Positions 1 to 13,430 of a DNA stretch of 64,000 nucleotides are shown here, piece after piece. The first letter of the stretch is position 1, and every line of letters starts with the position of its first letter. This stretch comes from Trichoplax sp. H2 (Eukaryota; Placozoa; Uniplacotomia; Trichoplacea): assembly GCA_003344405.1 (NCBI GenBank), contig NOWV01000010.1:558001-622000 (forward strand), given 5' to 3'. The notes beneath the pieces were generated by a model. It made no database searches and was not told where the DNA came from. It saw only the letters and a program-made list of their open reading frames with translations. The translations under genes and the position numbers were made by a program.

Positions 1-2200
1 ACAATGCACAATTGTTAGTCGGAATTCGAGAGTCTACGTGGATAGTAAAGGCAATCAAATGCATTACGCCGATAATAAGCCGATAATAAGTCGATAACAA
101 GATCAATTCATGATATAACAACGATCTACTTGAGTACGGCAAAGACGTAAAAGCGTAGAAAGCCTGCTGCTTAATCATTTTCGGTTAATACCGCCATAAC
201 AGAATACAATAGGATGCTAATTCGTGAAACAATTAGCGAGATTGACAGAACCATCAAGAAATACATAATCCCACATTTGACCATAAAAAACATCAGGACA
301 AAGCCATGCAAAGACTGATGATGCAATTTAGATCAAGCTTATTATTATACTATGTATTGTACTTGTAAGAATAGCGAATAGAAAAAAATCACCGCCAATT
401 ACGACGCCGTGATGATCAATAGCTGATTTTGCTGAGTAAGCATTAAATAGTTAGAATAGTTTTCCCGCAAACATTTGTATCACAGTCAATACACGATTTT
501 AAACTTTAATATGTGAAATTATCAATCCTTGGATGCTCTCTCTATTACATCTTGGCTAATGTATTGTATCTCTGTATATATACATTGACCAGTAACATTG
601 GTTAAAGTATGCAATGATATACTCTTGCACAGTTCTGCTGATGATTTACCTACTCGTATCGCTCTGAATACTCTAAATTCTGGCTGTCTTCTTAAATTCT
701 TTAACTTATCAGGCTATTGCTACTTCCTTGAGCCTAATGTATTGCACTCTCAGTAGTAAAATTTAAAATTTATTTTATATGCTGACAGTAGTGAGCATGA
801 AGCAGATTAAAAATGCTGATATCTTTAAAAGAAGTCACTCGTAAATCAGTGCTCTTCTTTTCCTGAAGTATATCTGCCGTAGATACACGTACATATTAAA
901 ATCACGATTGCTAGAAAAGAAGGCCACTACAAATAGACTACCAGAAAAAGACCATTCTCTATTAGTCTATATTAACACTTATATGACAAAATAGTATGCG
1001 AATACAAGAGAATCCAAGAAATTATACAATCTACTCGTATACTCGCACAATTGCTACTATATTTGTATATAGACAAAATAATTACCTATTTGTTATCAAC
1101 CCCGTAATGAATAATTACACATTGCAGGGTTGATAATAAAGAGGTACTAATAGGATTAGCAAGACCGTAATATCCTATGTAATAGACAGGAATTTCAATT
1201 CAGCAAAGTTCACTCTTTTGACTGCCGGTACTTTTCGACGAAAAGCCAAGAAGCAATTTCTTGCTAAAATTACGACTATCGTGGCTATCAATATCGCCAT
1301 TTATTACTTGATTCTTTCAATACTAAATCATGATAAATCACTACATGAATAGTCAGTCGTTAATTTAATTTCATTGCGGTAATTATTGTTTGTATGGGCA
1401 CACCTACATCCCTATACAGGTCTGTCAAGATCTACAGTTGTGCCGAGATTTCATCAAAATCATTACAACTTATATCTGTAATGTCTAAGCTTTTATTAAA
1501 CAACGATTTAACTAGTACAATCTTAATGATAGCTTATTATTAAATAGTTCCTACCACGCTAACTTAAACAACAATTTATCTAGTACAATCTTAATGATAG
1601 CTTATTATTAAATAGTTCCTACGGCGCTAACTTCCTATTCCACTAAGCAGTGAATGTGAATACCTGGTAGTAATTACTGCGGACACGTACAGGTTTATGC
1701 AATAAAGATTATTAATTAACAATCTACACCTAAAATCCTAATGTTAATTATAAGGTATCTTTTTCCTTGAAGTATATTCTGTTATTACATAAAAATGGTA
1801 ACAAATTCAATGTCATAGTGATGTCAACTTGCAGCTATAGTAAGCAGTACTACCAATCACCTTAGATGCCATATTACCCCTACCTTGTAACATGTTAACT
1901 GATAAAATTAATATATTGATTTAATTACCGGTCTCACCACCTGTCCAAAAATAATAATTGATTTTACTACACTATTACTAAAAACAGTCGATTCTTAGAG
2001 AGCAAAATCTAACTTCTCTATTACTGTAAATATGATCAATAATTTAGATCTTATGGGTATTCCGCCGATTGAGGATTTTCTTTGGTGTTAAGAACGCATA
2101 GCTTCTCTCGCTTGGCTTCCAAGGTAATACAAATTCTCCTCTAGTGATTGTCATAAATTAAAAATGGGAATTGAATGACGTTGAGAATATATTAATCAGA
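1..2200. other. gene-poor AT-rich stretch
   Basis: I see no exon with supporting splice sites here. The stretch holds short direct repeats, including gataataag-type repeats near 70-105 and a 68-bp tandem duplication at 1498-1633, annotated separately. It lies downstream of the minus-strand gene that ends at 2201. Confidence 0.5.
1498..1633. repeat. 68-bp tandem duplication
   Basis: Two adjacent copies (1498-1565 and 1566-1633) share the core TAGTACAATCTTAATGATAG and the following segment up to the ctaac end, with a few substitutions. It is a simple local duplication with no coding content seen. Confidence 0.85.
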
Positions 2201-5200
2201 CTAAACTACCAGAGATAACTTTGCAAGCCACGTGGCAATCTTAGAAATAGATATTTCGTCTACCTTAAGCTTAGCCTTGGTAGCTGGAGCAATCGGTTTC
2301 ACTCGATGCACTTTCAAGTTACTCCCAATTACAAAGGAATAAATATCCCATCTACAATAATAAAATATCTTAATTAACTTTATCTTAATACTATTTGTTG
2401 CTAACCTATCGCTGATACAAGGTCGTTACCAAAAAAGCATCCAATTTTTAAAGTTGAGACCTAAATCATCATTGGCATAGCATACCATCATTGCATTAAC
2501 AATATCATCAAACTCACTGTATATCGGATCCGAGAAAGACCAGATTAGAGCTTTTATGTCGGTTAAACTCCATACTGCCCGACTTGAACGGTAATGTTTG
2601 TTGGAATTTCAGGTACAAATGAAAAGAATTCTCCAAACCGTAGGCCAGTCTTACATCAACTGCCGTGTATGTGTGTATCCGACAGTCCAGTCTATGATCA
2701 ATTTTTCAAATTTAATATAAATTCCATACTTATCAGTTGTCCCTGTTATCAGCGTCCATTTTTGAATCGAAACCTTTTTATAGAACTGTCCGCTAACCCT
2801 TGAAACTAATCTCACATTCTTAGCAATTATAATTACATGAAGAAAAGTTGATAACTTACAACGTTGTAACAACGAGTTTTTCTTCTTTTACGCGTATTTC
2901 GCCCTTTCTACTTATTACCACATCACCTCTAGATACATGATAAACCCCTCCGCCTTTGAAAAGTTTGGAAATATCCGACTTTGATGCTAACTGCCTATAT
3001 TCCATCATAGGCCCTTCCCCTATGATAGTTCGCTTCAACAATTCACGCGAATCATACCAATCCATCTCGAGGCAACCTGGGCAAAGTTTCTCACATTCTC
3101 TCACAACAGCATCTCTTCTATGGCTTTCACAGCCTTGCGAAGTTGTGCAATTTTTAATGACCTCCAATTGTACAACTCTAAATAAGATTTTGAATATGGC
3201 GATAATATCATTAGTATTATAAGTTTGTAGAGACTAAATAAGGATGTCTCATAAGGGAGAAGTACGGTACATAGAAGTAGAAAGACAATGTGTTTAAAAT
3301 TAGTATAGCATTATTCTATCATTGACTAGTAAATAATAAAATCCTCTACGATAGATATCTGTAAATATTTATGTACGCGTTATGTTTATTAGCTGAACCC
3401 ACGCTAGTGCAGTACATATCGCATCTAGTTAGAAAGATATGATATCCCCCTGTAGTACGATACTTACGTTGTCCTTAATTCATTTGATCTCTTTCGATCA
3501 AGGTAATCGTAGGCTACTTTACAATTATAGCTAAAGCCATACTTTATTGCTCTCGAAGAGGCACAATATTTCTTCCAGTATTAAAAATTCATGTTTGATT
3601 AATTTATTTTACAAATTAGCCACATTACCGTGTCATTAGTTCTTAAAACGAAAACAGATCACTTATAGCGGTTAAGTTTAGTTAGAAAATAGTTAATCTC
3701 TTACACTTAGGGCCGGAAAGTCACCCACGGTAAATTTCGAGCATTGCATTAGACCAAGTAGTAAAAATTTTCCCAAAAATTCTGGCAATGTTCCTTCATA
3801 GAGTTTGGCAAGGTAGGTCCTGAGAATCACTGGAGATTCACAGGATTGCTTAGCTAATGCAACACTTATGATCGCGATACCTCTAAAAGAGCATTTTTAA
3901 TTATATACCATATATAATAAGATATGGCCATATATTAATAGTTGTTTAACTCTACTATATAATTGAATTTATACTCCAATATTTATGGATAAACATCAAA
4001 AAGACATACCGTTTGAAACCGAAGAAAATTTTCTCAACGTCTGCTAATTGTGGTACAGTCAATGTATTAAAACTTTCAGTCATGTTGTTAACTTCGTTGC
4101 GAAACTTTCCTAATATATGCCTATCTTTTTGCCGGATTGTATTCTAATATATTAAATTAATAGAAAATCATTGAATACTGGATGATGTTCATGCAGATTA
4201 GATTTAATCTTCAAAGCAAATTCTAAACTGTCAGAATTCATTCTATATATTATAATGCATACGTTCTCTTCAGCAGAGTCTTGATCTTCGATCTTTTCAT
4301 AAGATTTCATAATCGTCTAAAGGATTAAATTCAATTAGTACGATAATTTGTAAAGTTAATGCATTAATAACTATATGTATACTACAATGTCATATAATTT
4401 TATCAATTTCCGGATTGATTTACTGCGATAGGGTTTCAATTTAGAACGACTATATATGTGTATTAACTGCTATCATCAAAGTGGAGAATAATAAGAAGGA
4501 ATAACAGTTAAGTTTGGATGTACTTTCTAAGATCTAGTGTGTAAATACCGTTAAGATACAGATGATGCTAAACGGCGTCATTGAAGTACCATGCTTGACT
4601 TCGATAATTTAAAAGCAAAACCTTAAACTCTTCCTACTTAGCGATGGAAGGCCTCATATCACTCTGAGTAAATTTATGCACCCTCAATAGTACAAATAAT
4701 ATCTAAAGATATAATGCTATATGGTGTGATTGAAGTAGCAAACTTAACGTTGACAATTTAAAGTAAATTCTTAAGTACTCTCTTCTTAATTGAAATACTA
4801 GCTATGATTAAATTGATACACTCTCAATACTACAAATAATATTGACTATGTAGTTGTTATCCATTATGATATTTAATATTCTTATTAATTCTATAATAGG
4901 CGAATTATGTACAAAAAAAGTCAGCTAATAAATTAATCTACCAATATAGCGATTTTTATCACATTATGAATTATACAGCAAACAATAACCGAACCTACAT
5001 TGTCTATAATTTGGCTTCTTCGATAATATTCTTCCTTAAATACTAATTTATCAGCATCTACTGCTTGGGAGAAAGAATCAGCTATTTTTCGGATGTACAG
5101 TATTTTGTAAAGGTATTGACAGGTTAGAATGACAAATATGTAGATATATTTTAAGAATATAGTAGGAGCATGAGTATACCTGATTCTGGGCCAAAATTAC

Positions 5201-6393
5201 AAGAGCCCGGTGTTTGTTCTTTATATTTTATAGTCCGGCTAAAATGGAGACGATCATGCTATGTCAGTATTAGGATGTAGTTATCTTGTCTAATAACCTT
5301 TCTTATAGTACAAATATCAATAGAATTTTCCTAATCCTGATACTTCAGATTTACTTTAACACTAAAAGCATCATTTCAAATAATAATTTTATACGCATTG
5401 TTAATGTTGTATCTAAACCCTTATACAATGTGGCCACACTTCAATAAATACCTTAAATTAATATCCTGTTGCACTCCGCTACTATTGGAATGCACTTCAC
5501 TATTTTGAGTTGCTATACTTATAGTTAGCACTCGTCCACGACTTTGATGTGGAATTTTACGAGCAGCAATCGTTGTTGCAAAGGTTTGAGTAATCTAGTA
5601 CGAAATTATTTGAAAGCTTAACATTGACAACTCCATACATAATAGGAGTGCTATTCTTGGTCGCATTATTCAAAAAAGAAATTGAATTACAATATGGAAA
5701 TGTACAATTTAAGGTAATTTTACCGAAGGAGGATTTAGGTTACGGTAATAAAATACAGTGCTCAATATTTAAAAAGTAGGAATCACTTCAACATCAATAT
5801 ACGCAGCCACGAAATAACTTTTGTTGACCTATGATAGTTCGTAAATGTACAGCAACTATAAGTATTCCTACCTCATTGCTAGTCATTCCATTACAACTTG
5901 CAGGCTGTTGGTAGCAGTTTCCTGGAAAGTATTCCCCAAACAAGCTATTACTGTCCTTCTTTCCAAGGCACTTGTCTTCAACTAGGCATTTGCCAAAGGG
6001 AAGACTCTATTGTCCAAAATAGATAGGATTTTATGCTCTAGATTTTGTTTAATGAAATATTAAATAAACCTGACAATATCATATTTTTTGAATTATTAGG
6101 CTTGTATTATTGCACTAAAAGCTAGGTTTGCTTAGTTCCAAATTTGATGATGCTCGTACTGCTATAATTATTTTGACATCACTTACCTGCAACCTGCACT
6201 CTGGTTTAACAGCCTCCGAACAATTAAACTGAAGCTGAGGGAGTTCATAGTAAATCTTAAACTCGTTCAATTTTATTAATTGTGACCACCCGTCTTCAGA
6301 CTTTGAAAAATAAACTTCTTTATCCTGCATTTTCTTACTCTCTTTATATTTGAATTGAAATCTGAAGGATTTATAATCCTCATCAGATTCCAT
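2201..6393 (-). CDS. unrecognised nine-exon gene, Cys-containing protein (~427 aa)
   Basis: Exons on the minus strand, in order: 6393-6187, 6006-5872, 5594-5452, 5238-5180, 5081-4999, 4316-4263, 4143-4010, 3177-2860, 2351-2201. Every junction is GT-AG with matching phase (0,0,2,1,0,0,2,2), and the sum is 1284 nt, an exact 428 codons. The first ATG (6393) has an in-frame TAG four codons upstream, but an AG just before the exon means an upstream exon cannot be excluded. The protein has Cys clusters (NCSEAVKPEC; GKCLVEDKC; GNCYQQPASC; NCTTSQGC and ECEKLCPGC) and several N-x-S/T sequons, yet no clear signal peptide or membrane helix. The C-terminal exon includes WDIYSFVIGSNL and a Lys/Ala/Pro-rich run. 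A longer exon 6 (4316-4179) would need a 35-bp intron and add 28 codons. I do not recognise the family. The gene structure is convincing; the function is unknown. Confidence 0.75.
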
Positions 6394-6402
6394 GGAAGCA
6401 AG

Positions 6403-8422
6403 CTAATTTATAATAAAAATAGATCATTAATCCAAGAAAGCCAAATTTTCGATAGAAATTTATATGATTTAATTAGTATACCAAGAAGAGACTATCTATT
6501 AACTTAACGCAATTAGACCTTGATAGGTTTATTTCTTGATTGACCCACGTTTATGTTAATCTGGGATTTACCTCTCTAGATTATGAATATGGAAAACACG
6601 TAACTTAACAATGATATCCTTAATTTTGTTTTTGTAACAGCTAATATATCAGTAATATACTTCATGAAATAATTTCTATATGTGCATAAAGTAGTATTTT
6701 ATATTTTTTGCATAATGCATAATTATCTTAGACTTATTTAGTTACATAACTATCTTAGGCTTATTTAGTTATATGACTATTTTAGGCTTATTTAGTTATA
6801 ATCTACATCGCTATACTTTAAGAAATCGCATACTGAATCCATAGGTGAAGTTCTGTGTCAATACGCGTATTAGCTTCTGAATGAATAACTAAATATAATC
6901 AAAGAAGCTACATATCATAAAGTTACTTTTATGTAGTGATACAGACAAGGCTATAAAAAAATAGTTACAGGTAAAATTAGTTTATCTTACGATATATGAT
7001 TGAAACGAAATTCATTGTGAGTTTCGGCTTGCTAAGTAGTTATGGTATGAGCTTTTGATTAATACACTCATACCCGTACATGATACAAAATCTAGAGCTC
7101 AACTTCATCAAGATTATGATTTAGGACAATTATCAAAAACATCTTTTACATCTAAATTTTCTGTAATTATCATATTGCAAAAATTGTATAAATTTTACGG
7201 CAAACCGTTAAAATAAGGTACCAAAACAGTGCATGAATTTATATACGTATGCCTAGTTATCATAACTACTAAATGTTTAGCATGATTAATACGGAAGCAA
7301 TTTACGTGACCGACAAAGAACAATTCTCAGGATCATATGATCTGTTGCATTCATAACTGATAAGTCGGGAAATTTTAATATTTTTCTTTTAAGTTATTGT
7401 GTTCGGTACATATTAGAGTGATAGCGTACTACAGAATTTATATAGCTTAATTTAACAGGTTGTCTCACAATTTTCAATAAGCTTTTATGAAGTTGTGGTT
7501 CAAGAATGAATAAATACTAGATGATGATATTAATAGCAATAATACTTAAATAGTTTTATTAATGCAATTTTAAGCTGACTATAATCTCAATTTTAATATG
7601 CGTAGCTGACCTGATGATATCTAAGCATTCGAAATAAATTATAGTTACTAGTTAAACTACTGACTACTAACAGTTGACTGGATCCTATTTATTTAATTCA
7701 TTACGGTACTATACTAACTGTCGCCCATTTAGAACTTCCTTTAGTACTGTACGTACGATGGTAATTCTCATGTGCAATTCGTAGACGACGTAAATCGTCG
7801 ATTAAAATTAGTGTAATCGTTAGCTTTTACGTATTAAGCTAACTACATTATGTAGTATAGCTATAAAAAATTATAGTATCTAAGTAGTTTTACCATGAAA
7901 GTCATCATAAAATGTTTGTAATCCACTGAGCTTTTGTAAACGCGATAGTTCATAAAAACAGGGTAGTTTTCTATGACTTTCATTGAATGTGCAGAGTTCT
8001 CCAGTACGTTGGTAACGACGAAATGATAGCATCGTTCCTTATACAGATTTCCTAATCGATTAGTAAATTTCAGATTTATTTCGTAAGCTTTTCATTTTTT
8101 CTAAATGGCCATGCAATCAAGTACAGAATTATTCTATGCATCTGCTATCTATAATTTAGGTCATATTTAAATTTTAACTATTTACAGCTAATTCCTGAAT
8201 TTTCTCGATTAATTGATTTAATAGCAGATACAATATTTCACATCAGGCTACAGTATATGCTAGTAATAACTCTAGGGGTATTCCATATCCGACAGTACTA
8301 TACTTATCTAAACGAATTGCAGGTACTCAACAAGAGACTTGCTTACTAACTCAACTATTTAATCATTATGCTACTTTTTGTCCTCCGTATTTCATTTATA
8401 TCATATCGTTAATAGCCGTTAT
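6403..8422. other. intergenic stretch, no supported gene
   Basis: Mostly AT-rich sequence. A three-copy ~30-bp tandem repeat lies at 6725-6800. One isolated plus-strand exon-like piece near 7096-7160 (phase-2 acceptor, donor gtaatt) has no partner exon. An 11-bp inverted repeat ATGAAAGTCAT / ATGACTTTCAT occurs near 7896 and 7972. Nothing here is strong enough to call a gene. Confidence 0.4.
6725..6800. repeat. three-copy ~30-bp tandem repeat
   Basis: The segment containing GGCTTATTTAGTTA occurs three times in a row with small changes (cttagacttatttagtta, cttaggcttatttagtta, ttaggcttatttagtta), separated by cataactat or tatgactat. Confidence 0.8.
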
Positions 8423-10357
8423 CTACCGAAATATGTTACATTTAATGGATAAAGTAATTAAAAAACAATTTCTAGCTTCAATCATAATTAAACATTTTCT
8501 CAGTAGGCTAACTACAGTACAAAGATTAGGATAAACAAATAGTACCATGTCTAGGCCATCTAACAGATAATCAAATGACATCTAGTCATCTATTAATTAA
8601 TAACAATAATAATTAATCGAGTACAAGAATGCATGTTTACAATTTGAGCCCACTTACGATATGGAGCATCTCATGTAATTTAAAATAATTGTTACAGTTT
8701 AAATATATTGTGACGTATACTAATGCATTGTTCTTCTTTCAATAACATACCGGTACTTAATACGTTTGATAGCGGCAATTGCATAGAGAAACCTATAGCA
8801 ATGCTAATCATTATGATCAATGCTTTTTCCTGTAGCATTATCACGGTAGCGGTAATTCTTTTATGTCAACAGTTGAAGTTCTAGAAAAATAGATAAAGTA
8901 AATTTTCTTTTTAATGTATTATTGTCAAATAATTATAAATAGAACGAAAAAGGGAATAATTACTATATGTCGATTGTACTATAGAATAAAGGTTATTACA
9001 AAATCTTGTCTTGTCTGCACTTTTTTATCTATGCGCTCGTATTGTACATTATTATGGTCTGTAGTCTATGTTTCTATAAAAATTTTAAAAAGAGCCAGAC
9101 TAACGTGGTTTAATAATTGTAAACAAACCATATCACCGCTACTCTGCATTTTTTCGGGTACTCCTTATCAATAAGACTTAAAAATGGATTCATTTTTATC
9201 ATACTTATCTATTTAACCTACATATTTTGAAATTTCATTATGTATTGATCAAGTTATAGGTGAAGGCTTTTATATTTTAATTTAACGTTGAAAAGCATTA
9301 AAGTTGCAAGAGGGTTACCGCTGAATCTCTTACGATTATGGATCAATAGTTGGTTAAATTTAGTACTATCGATACTACATCGGACACTGTTCAGTATATC
9401 TGTTTGCAATGTTAGGAAAATTGCAAAAAAGGGTACCGGTATTTTAAAAAAAACTAAGCAGACTGCAGAAAATTAGGACTTTCAGAAGCAAGTATGAATA
9501 GTAACAACCACAATAAAATCTACTTGCAGTAGCTATGTTTGGAGGTAGATCCATATCAATGCACCAGTAATATTTGAAAAAGATTTACTAATTAACGAGG
9601 CTATAGCTAGATGGCATTATAGCTTATTATTTATAATTATCTTACTTAGAGGTGTAGGCTTGAAAATGAAGATACAAGTAAGGGAAAATGATTCTATTGC
9701 AATCTTAGTTTGCTAAAATGTAAACAACAAAAAATAAAATCATAGGGTTATCTAGCTAGTCAATTAACATTGAGAAATTGAGTGATCGTATCTTATAGCG
9801 ATACGTTAGAAATAAATAAAATTTTGAAGGTAAGAAGTAAACTTATAACTGTAAGCAACTGACCTGATAATGAAATTGATGCTGGTAGATCTTCGTAGCA
9901 ATAATGAGTAAATGTATGCATAAGCTACGTCTTTTATAGGCTCGGACTTGGTAATCTGAAAAGAGAGTAAAGAATATAAAAAGCAACATTCTTTGGTAAT
10001 ACATTGCTACGCATTAATTATATCCTAGAAATGCGCATGTAGCTCCACTATACTTTGATTGTTAAACCAAATTCTATGACAGGACACGTGAAAGCTGGCC
10101 AATAATCAATTAGATTCCGTCGAAGTTATCGTTGATTGCTGAGACATTGTCTATGCTATTCTAGCCGCAATTGTTTTTGAGTCTTAATATCACAGAATAC
10201 TATGACAACATTATTTTCATGACTTCATCATGGAAATTACCTTTATTTTAATTCTGTCGACTCTGGCCGTGAGATCCGTATCGTACCATCTAGATGTAAT
10301 CTTAATTGAGTCGTTACTGCCACGTAATCATAAAGGCGAAATAGCTACTTTCCATAT
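8423..10357 (-). CDS. candidate exons of an unidentified membrane protein
   Basis: Exon-like segments on the minus strand: 10357-10318, 10289-10241 and 9955-9864 have consistent phases (1 to 2, 2 to 0, 0 to 2) with good donors and acceptors. Further downstream 8829-8751 (phase 0 to 1) encodes a hydrophobic helix, ALIIMISIAIGF then MQLPLSN. The segment 8559-8423 starts in phase 1 and runs to a stop. The link between 9864 and 8829 is not closed: a phase-2 segment near 9597-9550 reads SNITGALIWIYL but reaches a stop before any usable donor. The pattern of a small-residue helix ending in an LP-S motif faintly resembles SLC13/DASS anion transporters, but this is only an impression. The 5' end is not found. 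Individual exons are plausible; the assembled gene and its function are not established. Confidence 0.35.
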
Positions 10358-13300
10358 CTAATTACACCGTACATTGACTGTTGAGAAAATTGGCAAGTGC
10401 AGTCAATTATTGCCGTTAATCCTTTCGAACTGTAATTATAACTTTCGTTAACTCCTTCATGAGGCCATTAAACGCCATCATCCTGGATTAATTGGCTAAT
10501 GAAGAGCATACATGATCAGAGATGAAGCTAATATGGAACTCGAAAACTGCATTAACGGCCGGCAAAAGCGTATCTATTCATGCATACTTGTAAACAATGA
10601 CATCATATATTTGTTTTGCATGAGGGAAACTATTTCAGCGAGTATGATACCTTGTTACTGTATTTGCTGTATCGGGCAATACGGTAACAATAATCCCTAG
10701 CTAATTAGACTTGGCTGCACTTTGCGAAAATGCCGTGAAAGCTTTGCAACTCTTATGCGCATTATAAACAAATGCTAGCAAGGCACGTAATAATACAATG
10801 CTGTGATCAACGTGGGATAATAGCGACTTCAAGGACAATTAGTAAAATTCCTCTTTACCGTTGTATTATATTTTAGCCTACAATACAGTATTACCGAATA
10901 CGCCGTAGCGTAATAAATAGCGTAATCGGACCTGAATGTTATTGTTGTAATAGAGCTCTACCAGCATATGTAATTTATGTTTATGTTATTTACAGGACAT
11001 GATTCCTGAATTTCAAAATGAATCGTCAACCTTTTCAATACATTCTTGAAACAATGTACGAATAGTATGTGGTGCTTTCATTCATTCTATCCTAGAGAAG
11101 GTTAATTATTTAGTCATGTACCGACAAAATCGTAAGTAGAAAGCCAACAATAGTTTAAATTCTTGAATGGTAGACAAGTTATTATGAGCAGAAGTAAGAT
11201 CGCAATAATAGATCCTATAAAGAATTGGACAAGCAGAACAAAAAAACTGATTTCATCGTATTACTGTAATGGATACAGCGTTATTACGGTTAAATTTCGA
11301 ATGATTTCAATTATGATTTATAAATAAGGTAGGTTCATTCAATACCCTGCAATGACTATTGCAGTTTACATGGAGTATAAATATATTTAAGAATAGCCTA
11401 CAAATAGCGGTGGAAAAGAAAACATTACTTTTTACTGCCTACTTTAGTTTCGCTTATAAATTCACAGACGTACTGTCTTATTGCCTTTTAAAAATATATA
11501 AGTTCAATAGAAATCGGCTTCCGGTCAAAGCTCCTTCATACGTAAGAGGCCAGCCTTATGAATATGATAAGGCGACAGAATGAAGAGGTTATATTTTGAC
11601 CCAGCTCTAACTGTATTCATTTTTATTGTGAAATTCCATTTCCTGATGAAAATTCAGGAAAAATAATCAATTAATTTTGACAGTAGTTCATTCAATCGCT
11701 CATACAGAATACAAAAGTTATAAGAATTTCTAGCTATATATCTGGTAATAGGATACACATATTTTAATTTAATAATCCGTTTAACTGCCCTATTATGCAA
11801 TATACTGTATTTATGAAAGTATAAACTTTAAAATATTTATTATTCCATAACAGCAAAATATAATCATAATTGTGATTATATCAATTATAATAATTATGTA
11901 ACCAAGCTATTTACGTCCAAGAAATTCGAGACCATATTGACTATTATAAACAATAGATACCCATTATAATTATCAGTCCAAATTAAACAGCGCAATTAAC
12001 GCTTAAGCTCTCTAAATATATAGGGATAAAGGCAAATCTAAACGCATTTAACTACATGTATATTTCGCACCTCTTATTTGTAAATAATTAAACATTACTA
12101 TTCGAATCGAAGTGATAACTAATTGATCATCTTTGCCTTTAAAACAGCAGTTGGAACACTTTCCATTGATAAATTTAGTTTTAGTTATATGCCATTAGAC
12201 GTTTGACTTAAAGATTTCAAAATGTACAAAAAGTGAGCGTATATTAGTAAGATCAAGCTGCCAATTTATCATACAGTTCATTTTAAAGTGTGTACGTATT
12301 AAAGCTCTTAAAGGTCTAATAACTAAAGGTCTTTACTTGACGTCGAGTGACATTCTTGAAGTGCTATATAAGTAATTTCAGCTCGATCACAAATACATGT
12401 GGACAATAAGCTATTTGAGAGAGTTTCAGAAATGAACTATAAAAATGCATTCTCATTATTACTGTTAAATAGAACAGCTAATAAACGTTCGTTATCTTTC
12501 CGCTCTCGATATTTTATACGAGTATATAAAAATTTATAAACACTTCTATTGTTATTCTTATCACGGTAAGTCAAACGAACTAGTTGCCAGCTTGTATAAT
12601 AAAGGTTATAAAAACAGGAAACAATCAGGGCAATTTTTGTCCGATTATCTATCAATAAACCAATTAAATAAATTTTATGTATTTTATGTCATTCAGAAGG
12701 CATTGTTAGATATCTCGTTCTCAGTATCCTACAAAATTGTTCTAAAGAAGTACTCTAAAATTATTGCTAATCCTTAAGAACTTGAAACGGTACAGTATAT
12801 TCGCTAAAATATTGTATTTCAAAACAGATATTAGATCTTTGGTTAATTTTTTCCATTTTTCTTTCTATTTGTATATTAACGCAGATCATATAAAATCGTG
12901 ATTGCATGAAACTAATTTATTACATGACTGATGTATTAGACTCATTGTGACACATGATTACGATCACCATATCATACGAGTTTTGACACCTAGAACATAC
13001 GTCTGTAAAGGCCATAACTGACAAAATGATGAAATGTTGATGTTATTATGCAAGATAGGGATTTCCTGCCGGCATGTAATCAGGCAGCGGCTGGTATTTG
13101 ATCGCTGTTGTCTGTAGTTTGGTTGACATTTCCCCGCATTATTAAATGTTTTATAATCCGCTAGGATAACAAGTGCAATGCAAATACATGCGAAAAAAGT
13201 ATTAACGATATAAAGACAGAATCAATCACTGACTTTAGTATAACATCCGGGATTGATTGCACAATGTAAATTAATATGAGTTCACACAATGTAATAAAAT

Positions 13301-13430
13301 TAATTAATCCGTGGATCTTACGCAATAAGATCTGATATCTGCACAATAGCCTAATATTTAGGATCACAAAGTAAGTATAATAACATTTCTAATATCCCAT
13401 ACATATTTAATCTAAACTTAATCCACGTAT
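10358..13430. other. intergenic or intronic stretch, no supported gene
   Basis: Several short open stretches occur (for example plus strand 10512-10700 and minus strand near 10490-10420), but none can be joined to neighbours by splice sites in phase. It may hold 5' exons of the candidate membrane-protein gene to its left. Confidence 0.4.

Noticed and set aside
7096-7160. Plus-strand exon-like piece reading AQLHQDYDLGQLSKTS
   Set aside because: Has acceptor and donor but no partner exon; the opposite strand offers an equally plausible short exon.
9288-9476. Plus-strand 62-codon open frame (also open on the minus strand)
   Set aside because: Both strands are open and neither has a partner exon or recognised product; direction and coding status cannot be decided.
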